A stretch of DNA of 64,000 nucleotides from Paenibacillus spongiae (GCF_024734895.1 NZ_CP091430.1:4916501-4980500), one strand, 5' to 3'. Positions 49,627 to 59,204 are shown, counted from the stretch's first letter. Translations and numbers: made by a program. The notes: generated by a model not told the origin, from the letters alone.

Positions 49627-50838
49627 TTGGTACAATGGAAAAAAAACCTCATGGTGCTTTGGTTCGGACAATTTCTCGTTATGGCCGGGATGACGATGAT
49701 CATTCCGTTTCTTTCGCTTTATTTGCAATCCGAACTCGGGCTTACCGACCCTCACGAAATTGCTACCTGGGCCGGTTTTATCTTCGCGGGCAACTTCATT
49801 ACGGCATTCGTGTTTCAGCCGTTGTGGGGGAAGCTGTCTGACCGGTACGGACGAAAAATGATGCTGCTCCGTTCGGGCTTCGGCATGGCCATCGTTATGG
49901 TTCTGATGGGCTTTGCCACATCGCCTTGGCATCTGCTGCTGCTGCGGATGGTGAACGGCACCATATCCGGCTTCAACCCGGCATCCGTCTCGCTGATATC
50001 CGCGACAACCCCGAAGAACCGCATGGGCTTTGCAATGGGAACCCTTCAATCCGGAGGGATAGCGGGCACCATATTGGGACCGTTCATGGGCGGGCTGCTG
50101 GCCGATCAGGTCGGCTACCGGCCTATATTTTATATCACGGGCACGCTGCTGTTTCTCGCTTCATTGCTGGCCTTGTTCGTCGTGAAGGAATCCTTCGACC
50201 GAACGCAAGCGGCGCAAAAGCCCAATGTATCCGTGATCGAGGGGTTCCGCCGGCTCGGGCGAATCCCCCAGCTCATGTCATTATTCGCCGTTTCCTTCAT
50301 GATTCAATTCGCTATGATCGGACCGATGCCGCTCATGCCGCTCTATGTGCAGGAGCTGCTTGGAACGACGGTCGATCTCGCATTCTGGGCCGGCTTCGTC
50401 GGATCTGCGGCGGGCTTATCCAATCTGGTAGCCGCCCCGCTCCTCGGCCGGCTCAGCGACCGGGTCGGACAAGAACGAATCCTTGGCATCTCACTGGTCG
50501 GGGCGGCCGTCATGTTCATCCCGCAAGCGATGGCGGACAGCGTGTGGCAGCTGCTTGTCTACCGGTTCATACAAGGAATGTTTCTGGGCGGCTTGATCCC
50601 ATCCGTGAACTCGCTTATCCGCAAGCACACGCCCGATGGAATGGAAGGACGAGCATACAGCTTCAACAGCAGTACGCTAAGTCTCGGCAATATGATCGGG
50701 CCGGTGGTCGGCGGCTTCATCTCCGGCTGGATCGGCATCGAAGGCGTATTTCTCGTATCGTCCGGCTTGTTCATCCTTAACGCCATCTGGGTATGGCAAA
50801 CACTCGCCAAACGAAACAATCGCGTGTCCCGCAGTTGA
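49627..50838 (+). CDS. MFS multidrug-type transporter
   Basis: A 403-residue, 12-helix major facilitator. Helix 2-3 loop motif A is present (GKLSDRYGRKMM) and repeated in the second half (GRLSDRVGQERI). GLTDPHEIATWAGFIFAGNF after helix 1 resembles the DHA1 drug:H+ antiporter group (YttB/Bcr-like). TTG start at 49627 follows AAGGAGG at 10 bases. It stands alone with a terminator at its stop. Substrate unknown. Confidence 0.87.
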   Translation: MVQWKKNLMVLWFGQFLVMAGMTMIIPFLSLYLQSELGLTDPHEIATWAGFIFAGNFITAFVFQPLWGKLSDRYGRKMMLLRSGFGMAIVMVLMGFATSPWHLLLLRMVNGTISGFNPASVSLISATTPKNRMGFAMGTLQSGGIAGTILGPFMGGLLADQVGYRPIFYITGTLLFLASLLALFVVKESFDRTQAAQKPNVSVIEGFRRLGRIPQLMSLFAVSFMIQFAMIGPMPLMPLYVQELLGTTVDLAFWAGFVGSAAGLSNLVAAPLLGRLSDRVGQERILGISLVGAAVMFIPQAMADSVWQLLVYRFIQGMFLGGLIPSVNSLIRKHTPDGMEGRAYSFNSSTLSLGNMIGPVVGGFISGWIGIEGVFLVSSGLFILNAIWVWQTLAKRNNRVSRS

Positions 50839-50856
50839 CGGGCACGCGATTGTTTT
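50818..50856. terminator. bidirectional terminator between MFS and O-methyltransferase genes
   Basis: AATCGCGTG...CACGCGATT with inner CCCG/CGGG arms. The MFS stop lies within the hairpin. Confidence 0.75.
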
Positions 50857-50868
50857 GTTGAGTCGGCC

Positions 50869-51498
50869 TTATGATTTCACCATGGCAACCGCCAGTCCAT
50901 CGTAAGCTGGAAGAAGCGTGCCGAGCAGCCTCTCTTCGTGGATCATCCGCTCATTGAATTGACGCATCGCGAGCACCGAAGGGCCGTTCTTATCCGGATC
51001 ATAAATCCGGCCGTGCAGAAGCGCATTGTCCCCGACTATGATAGCCCCCGGCTTGGCCAGGCGGAGCGCCCAATCCAGATAAACCGGGTAGCTTTCCTTA
51101 TCGGCGTCGATAAAGAAGAAGTCGAAGGTGCGTCCCTCTTCCGCCAGCTTCGCCAAGCTTTCCTTGGCGTCTCCGATCTTGTAGTCGACGATCGAACCGA
51201 ACCCGGCGGCCTCCAGGTTGTCCCTGGCCACAACCGCGAATTCCTGAACCAGCTCCAGCGACGTTAGACGCCCGCCTTCCGCGAGGCCCCTGGCCAGACA
51301 GATTCCGCTGTAGCCCCCTAACGCCCCTATTTCCAGAACGTTCTCCGCCCGCGACATGCGAACCAGCATCGTTAACAGCTTCCCGTAACCGGGCGCAATC
51401 GATATCTCCGGCATCCCATGACTGCGGATCGTCTCCATGACGCGCGCTAAATCCACATCCTCCCCTAACAAGCCTTCGATGTACTGTTCTGCTGACAT
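50869..51498 (-). CDS. O-methyltransferase family 3 (YrrM-like)
   Basis: A 209-residue SAM-dependent methyltransferase of the catechol-O-methyltransferase-like group. SAM motif I is VLEIGALGGYSGICLARGL; acidic loop LTSLELVQEFAVVARDNL; metal-site FDFFFIDADKESYPVYLDWA; DNALLHGRI. The ATG at 51498 follows GGGAGGGG; the ATG at 51534 does not. Substrate unknown (bacterial members modify small phenols or tRNA). Confidence 0.88.
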   Translation of the reverse strand: MSAEQYIEGLLGEDVDLARVMETIRSHGMPEISIAPGYGKLLTMLVRMSRAENVLEIGALGGYSGICLARGLAEGGRLTSLELVQEFAVVARDNLEAAGFGSIVDYKIGDAKESLAKLAEEGRTFDFFFIDADKESYPVYLDWALRLAKPGAIIVGDNALLHGRIYDPDKNGPSVLAMRQFNERMIHEERLLGTLLPAYDGLAVAMVKS

Positions 51499-51613
51499 CC
51501 ATGCCCCTCCCATTCTTGACGGATTGTAATTCATCCGGCGTTTGTCCTATACTTGATTGTATGATTTTAAGGGACCGGATACAACCGGAGATAGCGGAAG
51601 CGGAGTGATATTC

Positions 51614-52756
51614 ATGAATAATTTGCAACTAATCGCCACAGCCCCTATGGGTCTTGAAGCCGTCGTGGCGCGAGAATTGAAGGACCTTGGCTATACGGAA
51701 ACCAAAGTGGAGAACGGGCGGGTGACGTTCACGGGAGGGCTGGCGGATATTTGCCGCGCGAATTTATGGCTCCGCACCTCGGACCGCGTTCTGATCAAGA
51801 TGGGTGAGTTCCCGGCGACCACCTTCGATGAATTATTCGAAGGCACCAAGGCGATCGAGTGGCCGGAATGGATTCCGGAAGACGGCGAATTCCCGGTTGA
51901 GGGCAGATCGCATAAATCCCAGCTTACAAGCGTTCCCGCTTGTCAGAGCATCGTCAAGAAAGCCGTTGTCGAGAAGATGAAGAGCGCCTACGGGACGGAG
52001 TGGTTCCCGGAGGATGGGCAGCGATACGTCATTGAAGTGTGGCTTCGCGACGACATCGCATTAATAACGCTCGATACGACAGGCCCGGGACTGCATAAGC
52101 GCGGCTACCGCAAGCTTGTGACCGAGGCTCCGCTTAAGGAAACGATGGCGGCCGCCATGATTCTGCTAAGTCGCTGGCGGCCTGAGCGCCCGCTGTACGA
52201 TCCGTTCTGCGGTTCGGGAACCATCCCGATCGAAGCCGCCATGATCGGCTGGAATATCGCTCCTGGGCTCCGACGTACGTTCAACAGCGAAGGATGGCCG
52301 GTCATTCCTGCCGAGCTGTGGGAAGCAGCACGCGAGGAAGCGTTCGACGCGGTCAAGGACGATATCCCGCTTGCGATCGCAGGCTCCGATATCGACCCGA
52401 GCGCTATTGAGGTAGCGGAAGCCGCCGTGAAGAAAGCCGGATTCGCCCGCGATATCAAGCTTAGCGTTTTGCCTGTAGCCAAGGTAAAACCGGAGGGCGA
52501 TTACGGCTGTATCATTACGAATCCTCCCTATGGGACCCGTCTGGGCGACGAGACCGAAGCGGAGAAGGCGCTGCGCCAGCTCGGGTATGCCGCCTTGTTC
52601 CTGCCGACATGGTCATTCTTCGCACTGAGCCCGTCCAAGTCGCTCGAGCAATATTTCGGCCGTTCAGCGGATAAGAAACGCAAGCTGTTCAATGGACGGA
52701 TCGAATGCGCCTACTACCAATATTTCGGACCATTGCCTCCATTTTCACGCGGATGA
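51614..52756 (+). CDS. THUMP-domain 23S rRNA (guanine-N2) methyltransferase, YpsC/RlmL-like
   Basis: A 380-residue protein with an N-terminal THUMP RNA-binding domain (LQLIATAPMGLEAVVARELK; SQLTSVPACQSIVKKAVVEK) and a C-terminal methylase with the SAM site YDPFCGSGTIPIEAAM and the catalytic ITNPPYGTR. This layout is that of YpsC/RlmL. The ATG at 51614 has GGAG 8 bases upstream. Cytoplasmic, RNA modifying. Confidence 0.9.
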   Translation: MNNLQLIATAPMGLEAVVARELKDLGYTETKVENGRVTFTGGLADICRANLWLRTSDRVLIKMGEFPATTFDELFEGTKAIEWPEWIPEDGEFPVEGRSHKSQLTSVPACQSIVKKAVVEKMKSAYGTEWFPEDGQRYVIEVWLRDDIALITLDTTGPGLHKRGYRKLVTEAPLKETMAAAMILLSRWRPERPLYDPFCGSGTIPIEAAMIGWNIAPGLRRTFNSEGWPVIPAELWEAAREEAFDAVKDDIPLAIAGSDIDPSAIEVAEAAVKKAGFARDIKLSVLPVAKVKPEGDYGCIITNPPYGTRLGDETEAEKALRQLGYAALFLPTWSFFALSPSKSLEQYFGRSADKKRKLFNGRIECAYYQYFGPLPPFSRG

Positions 52757-52771
52757 TTCGTCCGCAGAAAC

Positions 52772-52799
52772 TTGAATTGATCATGGAGTAGACTATAAT
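52772..52799 (+). promoter_or_regulatory. promoter of the LTA synthase gene
   Basis: TTGAAT (52772-52777), 16 bases, TATAAT (52794-52799), 53 bases before the ATG. Confidence 0.65.
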
Positions 52800-52851
52800 G
52801 GGATAAGACGTTTATTTACTTTTTGTAAACAGAGAAAGGAATTGACTTCAT

Positions 52852-54822
52852 ATGGCTGGACCGTTGCAAAACGCCCCCCGGGGCGTATTTAAACGGCTGA
52901 GTTCAATCGAGTTGCCGCTGTTCTTTGTCGTCATGCTGATTAAACTGTACATGTTCGACCGTTACGTTAACGTTCCGTACATGAAGATGGGTGTAGACGA
53001 CTTTATTATCGCCATCGGCACATTGGCGCTTGTATCCTTCTGGACGATATGGCTTCCGAAACGGGGCCGGATTATCGCGCTTATCCTGCTGGATCTGATC
53101 CTCACCTTCGTCATCTATGCAGATTTGGTTTATTATCGTTACTTTCAGGATTTAATTACGGTACCGGTCTTAACGCAAGCCGGCCAAGTCGGCTCGCTCG
53201 GCGAAAGCATCGGCTCTCTGATGAAGCCGGTGGATATCTGGTTTTTCGTGGACTGGTTGATCCTAATTCCGCTAGCGTTCTATGTGCTGTTCCGGTTCAA
53301 GAAACCGGTCCGCTCGACGCTTTCCTTCGTCCCGCGCAACCGATGGCGGAAGGTCATAACCCGCCTCTCTCTCAGCTTGATCGTCTTCGCGGCCGGGATC
53401 GCACTCGTATTCGTACCGGTCAACATCGCGAAGAAGACATGGGCGTCGGGCTTGTTCGTCGGCAACTGGTGGAATATGTCGCTCTATAATGTTACCGGCG
53501 TGCTCGGCTTTCACGGCTATGATGTTTACCGGTATGCGAATCAGCATTGGTTCCAAAGCGGCGAAGCGCCTGCCGAGGAAGCGGCGGCCGCGAAGAATTG
53601 GTTCGAAGAACGCGGCAGCGTCCGGAAGCAGCTCGAATCCGACAAGCTGTTCGGCAAGTACAAGGGAAGCAACGTCATTCTCATTCAGCTTGAAGCCTTC
53701 CAGAACTTCGTTATCGGGCAGAAAATTAACGGACAAGAAGTCACGCCGAATATGAACAAGCTGATCGGCGAGAGCGTCTATTTCAATCGGTTCTATCATC
53801 AAACGTCGCAGGGTCGCACCTCGGATGCCGATTTGGCGGCCAACATATCGCTGCAGCCTCTGCAGTCAGGCTCGGTCTTTATTACCAACGCGCATAATCA
53901 ATTCGACAGCCTGCCTGCCACGCTTAAGGACGAGGGGTATGCGGCAGCGGTATTCCATGCGTACGAGGGCGGGTTCTGGAACCGTAACAATATGTATGCC
54001 AACATGCAGTACGACTACTTCTACAACAAGAAAGATTTCCAGATGGACGAACCGCTTGGCTGGTCGCTTGGGGATGAATCATTCTTCCAGCAGTCCGTTG
54101 ACGCGATGACCAAGGAGAAGCAGCCGTTCTATTCGTTCTTGATCTCCTTATCGAGCCATCACCCTTATTCGCTGCCGGCAAGCTATCAGAAGCTTAACGT
54201 CGGCGATATGCAGGGCACGATATTCGGCGATTATTTGCAGTCCGTTCACTATGTCGACAGCGCTCTGGGGCTTATGATCGAACGGCTTAAGAAGGAAGGG
54301 CTGTGGGATAACTCCATCTTCCTCTTCTACGGGGATCATGATAACTCGATTAATGATTGGGAGCCGTTCGAGAAATTTCTGGGCAAGCCGCTCACCGATA
54401 TGGACAGGCAGCAAATATTAAAACAAATTCCATTCGTCGTTCACCTGCCGGACAGCGCGAATGCCGGTATCCGTAAGGAGGTAGGCGGTCAATTAGACAT
54501 CGCGCCGACGATCCTGCACCTGCTCGGAATTAGCACCGCGGATAAGTACATGATCGGAACGCCGCTCATTATCGAGAAGCCTCTGGAAGGCAAGAAGGTC
54601 GTCTTCCGGAACGGCTCTTACACGGATGGCAGCGTATGGTATAAGCCTTCTCCTGACGGAATCGAAGCCAACAGCCAATGTCTAAGTGCGGACACGGGCG
54701 AGAAACTGGATTTGAACGCTTGTACAGGCGGAGGCGAGGAAGCCCGAACCGAAATCAATATGTCCGATCTCGTCATTAAGTATGACTTGATCCGGGAGTT
54801 CAGGAAACAGCAAAAGCCTTAG
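52852..54822 (+). CDS. ltaS: lipoteichoic acid synthase-family sulfatase (LtaS-like)
   Basis: A 656-residue membrane enzyme: five hydrophobic helices in residues 1-200, then an extracellular sulfatase-fold domain. The catalytic Thr is T323 in QTSQGRTSDADL; other metal-site residues are in ILIQLEAF (Glu), SLSSHHPYSLP and FLFYGDHDNS. It polymerises glycerol phosphate from phosphatidylglycerol to make lipoteichoic acid. Ends in a soluble acidic region (GEKLDLNACTGGG). It is the only such gene in the window. Confidence 0.92.
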   Translation: MAGPLQNAPRGVFKRLSSIELPLFFVVMLIKLYMFDRYVNVPYMKMGVDDFIIAIGTLALVSFWTIWLPKRGRIIALILLDLILTFVIYADLVYYRYFQDLITVPVLTQAGQVGSLGESIGSLMKPVDIWFFVDWLILIPLAFYVLFRFKKPVRSTLSFVPRNRWRKVITRLSLSLIVFAAGIALVFVPVNIAKKTWASGLFVGNWWNMSLYNVTGVLGFHGYDVYRYANQHWFQSGEAPAEEAAAAKNWFEERGSVRKQLESDKLFGKYKGSNVILIQLEAFQNFVIGQKINGQEVTPNMNKLIGESVYFNRFYHQTSQGRTSDADLAANISLQPLQSGSVFITNAHNQFDSLPATLKDEGYAAAVFHAYEGGFWNRNNMYANMQYDYFYNKKDFQMDEPLGWSLGDESFFQQSVDAMTKEKQPFYSFLISLSSHHPYSLPASYQKLNVGDMQGTIFGDYLQSVHYVDSALGLMIERLKKEGLWDNSIFLFYGDHDNSINDWEPFEKFLGKPLTDMDRQQILKQIPFVVHLPDSANAGIRKEVGGQLDIAPTILHLLGISTADKYMIGTPLIIEKPLEGKKVVFRNGSYTDGSVWYKPSPDGIEANSQCLSADTGEKLDLNACTGGGEEARTEINMSDLVIKYDLIREFRKQQKP

Positions 54823-54891
54823 AGGACGACGGGCAGCCGCTTCAGAGTCTAGAGGCTGGGCTGCAAATGGCCGCCTGTCAACCGGATTTGC

Positions 54892-54935
54892 ATATAGAGA
54901 AAACCCGCCGAAGCTCCGGCGGGTTTTCTCTATAT
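54892..54935. terminator. bidirectional terminator
   Basis: ATATAGAGAAAACCCGCCG pairs perfectly with CGGCGGGTTTTCTCTATAT around AAGCTC. It serves ltaS on the plus strand and the HesB-like gene on the minus strand. Confidence 0.92.
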
Positions 54936-54968
54936 CTGTCTGAAATCGTGTCTGCACGGCCTGTCCTA

Positions 54969-55271
54969 TTAATGATCGCCGTGATTGCCCTTGGCAGGAT
55001 TCGTAATGGCGAAGCCTTCTTCCGGCACATAGAAGTAATCGATCCGCACACCGTCGAGCAGATCCACGCCTTTCTCCAGCAGTACTTTAATGCCCTTATC
55101 GGTTTCGACCAATTCGTCCTTCTCGCCGGCATCATCGATGCCTAATCCATAGTGGGCGTGGTCTCCGTGCGAATGCGTAATGTATACCCGCAAGTATTTG
55201 CCTTCATTCTCGGGCTTGTCCAGCTCCGTTTGCAGCATCTTTGCAGCGTTACGTGATATTCTGCAATTCAT
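54969..55271 (-). CDS. HesB/IscA-fold protein with His in place of Cys
   Basis: A 100-residue protein with the A-type Fe-S carrier layout: N-terminal ISRNAAKMLQTELDK, then LRVYITHSHGDHAHYGLGID where classic members have GGCSG, VLLEKGVDLLDGVRIDYFYVPEEGFAITNPA, and a GNHGDH end where they have CGCG. All three usual Cys positions are thus His-rich. It may bind Fe or Zn rather than assemble Fe-S clusters, or be a metal chaperone. It is cytoplasmic and monocistronic with a strong terminator. Confidence 0.8.
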   Translation of the reverse strand: MNCRISRNAAKMLQTELDKPENEGKYLRVYITHSHGDHAHYGLGIDDAGEKDELVETDKGIKVLLEKGVDLLDGVRIDYFYVPEEGFAITNPAKGNHGDH

Positions 55272-55368
55272 ATGTCCATCTCCCTTAAGTCTTTATCAAT
55301 ATGCTTTCATCGATGCTTCTTATTGTAAAGAAAGGCGGCGCAATGTTCAACTTATAATCATGTGAGAA

Positions 55369-55608
55369 TTATCGAGATTGTCCGCCATATTTGCGTTCCA
55401 TGTACCTCGTGTACCATTCCGCGGCAAGCATAGTAACCGCAATATCGTCGATGGGGAGAAACGGCAGCACATCGGGAAGCACCCAATACAGCAATACGGG
55501 AACGACGTAGACAAGCTTGTCCACCAGCCGCACTTCCTTAGCGGCAAGAAGCCGGAAGATCCGGACAAACACGTGACGCCAATGCTTCAGTGATAGTAAT
55601 TTCCGCAT
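55369..55608 (-). CDS. YkvA-like DUF1232 membrane protein
   Basis: A 79-residue protein with one or two hydrophobic segments around VDKLVYVVPVLLYWVLPDVLPFLP, then IDDIAVTMLAAEW, the DUF1232 pattern (Y-l-i-sPiDl-iPd-ip-iG-lDD). Conserved Asp residues are present. Role unknown. Independent of its neighbours. The gap to 55,681 shows no gene. Confidence 0.75.
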   Translation of the reverse strand: MRKLLSLKHWRHVFVRIFRLLAAKEVRLVDKLVYVVPVLLYWVLPDVLPFLPIDDIAVTMLAAEWYTRYMERKYGGQSR

Positions 55609-55680
55609 GAGGAAGCCTCCTTTGTTGCTCTTATTATATCATACAGGGAGGCTTCGCATCACATAGGCCTTCGATGACTC

Positions 55681-56892
55681 TCAGACTTGCCCTGCCGCTT
55701 CCATTGCCGTAAGCAGAAGCGGACGGACCTCGTCGTACAAATCGTAAAAAGAATCGAGCGGCAGCGGGTTGACCCCATTGCCGATCTCAACCGTAAAGCC
55801 CGGCTTGCGGAATTCATAAATAAACCAGTCCTTATAGCCTGCATCGCTGCCTTTCAGTTTAACGGGCCTGTAGCCGCTCGCCTGAGCCAGCAGCTTGACG
55901 ATGTTCACCGCTCCTTCCGGCTCGTAGCCGCGGTAATTCCAATAGATTTCCTGCCCTTGCGTATGCAGGGCAACCGCGAGATCGAAGCACTCATCGCGGG
56001 TGAAATCTGCGAGTGCTCTTGCCTCGGGCTCGCTAAGCGGCGCATGCCCGGGGTAATCCCGCGGTCCGGGTCCGTGCACGTCGCGGCGTTCTACCTCTTG
56101 ATCCCAGAAAGCGGGGAATTGATCGTTCAAGTCGACACCGCGGGCATTGGCCTTCCACTTCGTAAATCGTGTCGATCCGCGATTCCAGCGGAGTAACTCC
56201 GAATAGTTCGGATGCCCTGGATGAAGCCCCTCTTGTGCAAGTTCAACGCCATCCGGATTGACAATCGGAACAAACCAGACCGTTACCTTCTTGAGCAAGG
56301 CACGGATATCCAATTCGCAAAGCTTATCGCCTTTATGGCATGCCGATGCTGCATCCTCCACGAACGTCATCAACAACGGTGCCGTAATCCATTCATTCGC
56401 GTGCATGGCTGCGTTCATATGTACCTTGATCGGTCCCTCACCCAGTTTAATGGCCATGATCGGCTTACCCAGCACACTCTCCCCTATTGCTCTGACGTGA
56501 ATGAACGGATATTCGCGCTCCAGCAGGGCGATATCCCTCTGAAGCTCTCTGTGGCCGTATTCGGCTCTTGCGTCTATAATGCGCTTCCTTGCCCTCCCAT
56601 GGATGTTCAACAGCTGGCCGGGCACGAGCCGCTTCAGGTCAAGGTGGGGATTAGCCGCCGATAGCGCTTGAATCGTGCAGCCGAACCGGTCCGCAAGACC
56701 GATAATGGTATCTCCCGGTTGAATGCAATAGATCGACTCTGTTCCATACGGAATGGCAAGAAGAATGCCGGGCACCATCGGCGTCATCGATGAAAGAGCC
56801 GGATTTGCGGCAAGCAGGGCATGAACGTTTATATCGAACCGCCTGGCAATGCGCAGCAGCGTGTCACCGCTCTGAACCATATAAGGATGCAT
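55681..56892 (-). CDS. LysM-containing M14 peptidase, gamma-D-glutamyl-diamino acid endopeptidase-like
   Basis: A 403-residue protein with two N-terminal LysM domains (MVQSGDTLLRIARRFDINVH; IQPGDTIIGLADRFGCTIQA) and a zinc carboxypeptidase-like domain: HANEW (Zn ligands H and E), NPDGVELAQEG, ALHTQGQEIYW (third His) and FTVEIGNGVNP (catalytic Glu). Such enzymes of sporeformers cleave the D-Glu-meso-A2pm bond in peptidoglycan. No signal peptide is visible, so it may act inside the sporulating cell, like Lysinibacillus ENP I. An AAGGAGG site precedes the ATG. Confidence 0.9.
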   Translation of the reverse strand: MHPYMVQSGDTLLRIARRFDINVHALLAANPALSSMTPMVPGILLAIPYGTESIYCIQPGDTIIGLADRFGCTIQALSAANPHLDLKRLVPGQLLNIHGRARKRIIDARAEYGHRELQRDIALLEREYPFIHVRAIGESVLGKPIMAIKLGEGPIKVHMNAAMHANEWITAPLLMTFVEDAASACHKGDKLCELDIRALLKKVTVWFVPIVNPDGVELAQEGLHPGHPNYSELLRWNRGSTRFTKWKANARGVDLNDQFPAFWDQEVERRDVHGPGPRDYPGHAPLSEPEARALADFTRDECFDLAVALHTQGQEIYWNYRGYEPEGAVNIVKLLAQASGYRPVKLKGSDAGYKDWFIYEFRKPGFTVEIGNGVNPLPLDSFYDLYDEVRPLLLTAMEAAGQV

Positions 56893-56967
56893 GGCCGACC
56901 TCCTTAGCTATATAGTCACAAGGTATGCGCGCCATTCAAGCTGCATGACAAGGGACAAACACAATAA

Positions 56968-57002
56968 AGAGCGCTTACTCCCGGCAGGGAGCCTGGCGCT
57001 CT
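56968..57002 (-). terminator. terminator of murI
   Basis: AGAGCGC ... GCGCTCT with an inner CTCCC/GGGAG pair; followed on the minus strand by CTTTATT. Confidence 0.6.
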
Positions 57003-57015
57003 GTATGGTTCGTCT

Positions 57016-57831
57016 TTATCCGATTTGCGGGACCTGCCAGACAACCGGCGTCAGCTCGATCTGCTCGCCGAGCCACTGCTCTGCAATGCGCTTGAATATA
57101 CGCGGATCTCCGCTGCACAGAAACTGATGGACAGGAAGGTCTTCATTAAGCGCCAGCTTGTTCTTGTCATGGAGAATCGCGCTGATCTCCCTAGCCGTTT
57201 CGTCTGCCGAGCTGATCAACGCCACATTATGGCCCATGACTTCGGATATCGTGTCCGATAGGAATGGATAGTGCGTGCAGCCCAGAATAAGCGTGTCAAT
57301 TTGATAACCTCTTAGATGGTCGAGCTCCCTGTGAACCGTCTGCAGCGTTTCCGCGGAGCGGAAATTCCCCTTCTCGACCAGGGGCACGAACGCCGGACAG
57401 GCTTCGCTTATCACTTTTATATGCGGTGAAAGCTCCTTCAATACTTGCTCGTATGCACCGCTTCGAATGGTGCCTTCGGTTCCGATTACACCGATAACTC
57501 CCGTCTGGGTCCGGCCGATTGCCGCTCTCGCGCCAGGTTGAATGACCCCAACGACCGGCACATCCACGAGGGAGCAAATATCTTCCAGCGCAACCGCTGT
57601 TGCTGTATTGCACGCGATAACGACCATTTTAGGACGGTATTGAATCAAATAATCGACGATTTCCCGTGTGAAACGAACGACTTCTTCCGCTGGCCTCGGT
57701 CCATATGGAGTTCTGGCCGTATCGCCGAAGTAAATAACCTTCTCTCGCGGAAGCTGGCGCAAAACCTCCTTCACGACGGTCAGGCCGCCTACGCCGGAAT
57801 CCAGTACTGCTATCGGTTGTTGCACACACAC
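57016..57831 (-). CDS. murI: glutamate racemase
   Basis: A 271-residue PLP-independent enzyme supplying D-glutamate for peptidoglycan. LDSGVGGLTVVKEV at the N-terminus, the catalytic Cys residues in VVIACNTATA and LILGCTHYPFL, and YFGDTARTPYG are diagnostic. The GTG at 57831 is the likely start but no strong ribosome site is visible; a GTG two codons later is also possible. It is separate from gerM here, unlike in Bacillus where racE precedes it. Confidence 0.93.
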   Translation of the reverse strand: MCVQQPIAVLDSGVGGLTVVKEVLRQLPREKVIYFGDTARTPYGPRPAEEVVRFTREIVDYLIQYRPKMVVIACNTATAVALEDICSLVDVPVVGVIQPGARAAIGRTQTGVIGVIGTEGTIRSGAYEQVLKELSPHIKVISEACPAFVPLVEKGNFRSAETLQTVHRELDHLRGYQIDTLILGCTHYPFLSDTISEVMGHNVALISSADETAREISAILHDKNKLALNEDLPVHQFLCSGDPRIFKRIAEQWLGEQIELTPVVWQVPQIG

Positions 57832-57942
57832 ACCGCTTTCTAGAACGTTTTGTCAGAACTTCAAACTTCAATAGAATATGATGACTCGCATTGAAATGTA
57901 CCTGTATCAACGTCAAAGATTCACCGATTGTCGTATGAACGG

Positions 57943-57975
57943 AAAAGAGCCGGTACCTCTAACGAGGTTCGGCTC
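57943..57975 (-). terminator. terminator of the stalk-domain protein gene
   Basis: On the minus strand GAGCCG-AA-CCTC pairs with GAGG-TAC-CGGCTC, followed by TTTT. The interval 57,832-58,019 has no gene. Confidence 0.75.
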
Positions 57976-58019
57976 CCATAATCTTTGATGGGCCGTACTA
58001 TTGCACATTATTGCAATGT

Positions 58020-59057
58020 CTATGCATCCGGTTGGATGACGATTTTCCATGCAAGACCGATTGGCGGCAAGCTCTTCGTCAATTCAGGACCATGGAATCC
58101 GATAACGCGCGCCCCTTTCACCAGCATCGCGGCGTCCGCTTTATCGCCGTTTATCGTCTCGATGACAGCATCCCTCCCGATCCGAAGGTTCACTTCACGC
58201 TGCGAATCTTCACTAAGCGCCTCGCCCTTCACAACGATCGATAGCACGCCTTCTTTCGATGTCGACACTGCCTCGATCCTGCCTGCTGTCGCCAGCATCT
58301 GAGCTGCTTCTGTACGCGTCTTCACCTTCAGTTCGTACAGCAGCGCCTGAGGCGGCAAGCTGTCGGTAGCTTCCGAAGTGTGTACAGCTTGGACACGCAT
58401 GCCCAGCAGCAGATCGCTCCACTTCACCTCTTTGCCGTTCACGTCCGAGATCTTGGACTTCTCGCCGATATTCAGGATCAAACCCTTCGCAGCAGTTCCG
58501 TTGATATGGATTTGACCTTTGCCGTCCTTGATCTGAATGCCGGTGACGATCCCTTCCGTCGTCATCGACTCCTCCTCTTCCGGGGTTGTAATCGTAACCT
58601 GATTGTCTTTGCGGTCTACCACTGCATGTAATACAAGCGATGCGAACGTATCCGGCACATAAACCTTGCCGTTGGTCCTGGCCTCCGGGGCGATGCCCAG
58701 CTCGATATGCTTCTTGGCGAACGAATAACGGTCCACGCCGGGCTTCAAGCTTGTCCACTGCGGGCCGTTAACGAGCTCTACGGATCCCGTCTTCGCGTTC
58801 CACGTAACGTTATAGCCCAATGCCGTCGCCAGCGCACGCAGCGGAAGCATGACGGTCTTCGCGTCTTTATTCAAATAGCCAGCATCGGCCAGCTGCATTC
58901 CATTCACAGAAAGAATATGGTCAAACGATGGTTTCCCTAACTGTACGTTTGCGACTTGCTTGCTTGGTTGACCGCCTGCATATGCGAAGCTGGCCGCTCC
59001 CGTTACCATCATTGCTGCGGCAAATGCTGTAATTGCGACCCGGCTGTTCTTTTTCAT
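58020..59057 (-). CDS. secreted copper amine oxidase-type stalk-domain protein
   Basis: A 345-residue exported protein. Residues 1-28 are a Sec signal (MKKNSRVAITAFAAAMMVTG..AYA). The N-terminal half is a copper amine oxidase N-like (stalk) domain: DAGYLNKDAKTVMLPLRALA, ALGYNVTWNAKTGSVELVNG, then VPDTFASLVLHA. The C-terminal half has repeated strand motifs (IQIKDGKGQIHINGTAAKG; VSTSKEGVLSIVVKGEALS) resembling a second wall-type domain. Stalk domains are common in Paenibacillus surface proteins; the partner is unknown. Confidence 0.85.
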   Translation of the reverse strand: MKKNSRVAITAFAAAMMVTGAASFAYAGGQPSKQVANVQLGKPSFDHILSVNGMQLADAGYLNKDAKTVMLPLRALATALGYNVTWNAKTGSVELVNGPQWTSLKPGVDRYSFAKKHIELGIAPEARTNGKVYVPDTFASLVLHAVVDRKDNQVTITTPEEEESMTTEGIVTGIQIKDGKGQIHINGTAAKGLILNIGEKSKISDVNGKEVKWSDLLLGMRVQAVHTSEATDSLPPQALLYELKVKTRTEAAQMLATAGRIEAVSTSKEGVLSIVVKGEALSEDSQREVNLRIGRDAVIETINGDKADAAMLVKGARVIGFHGPELTKSLPPIGLAWKIVIQPDA

Positions 59058-59204
59058 ATGCTCTCCTCCAGATAATGGTCACTGCAATGATTCTTCCCCA
59101 TTCCGCTTCCTTACTTCGTTCCGATTATATAGACTAGACGACTCAAATAGCTTTAAGGTTGCACCCGGTGGTTTTCGCCTCATTATCTATTAACTTTGTA
59201 GCTC

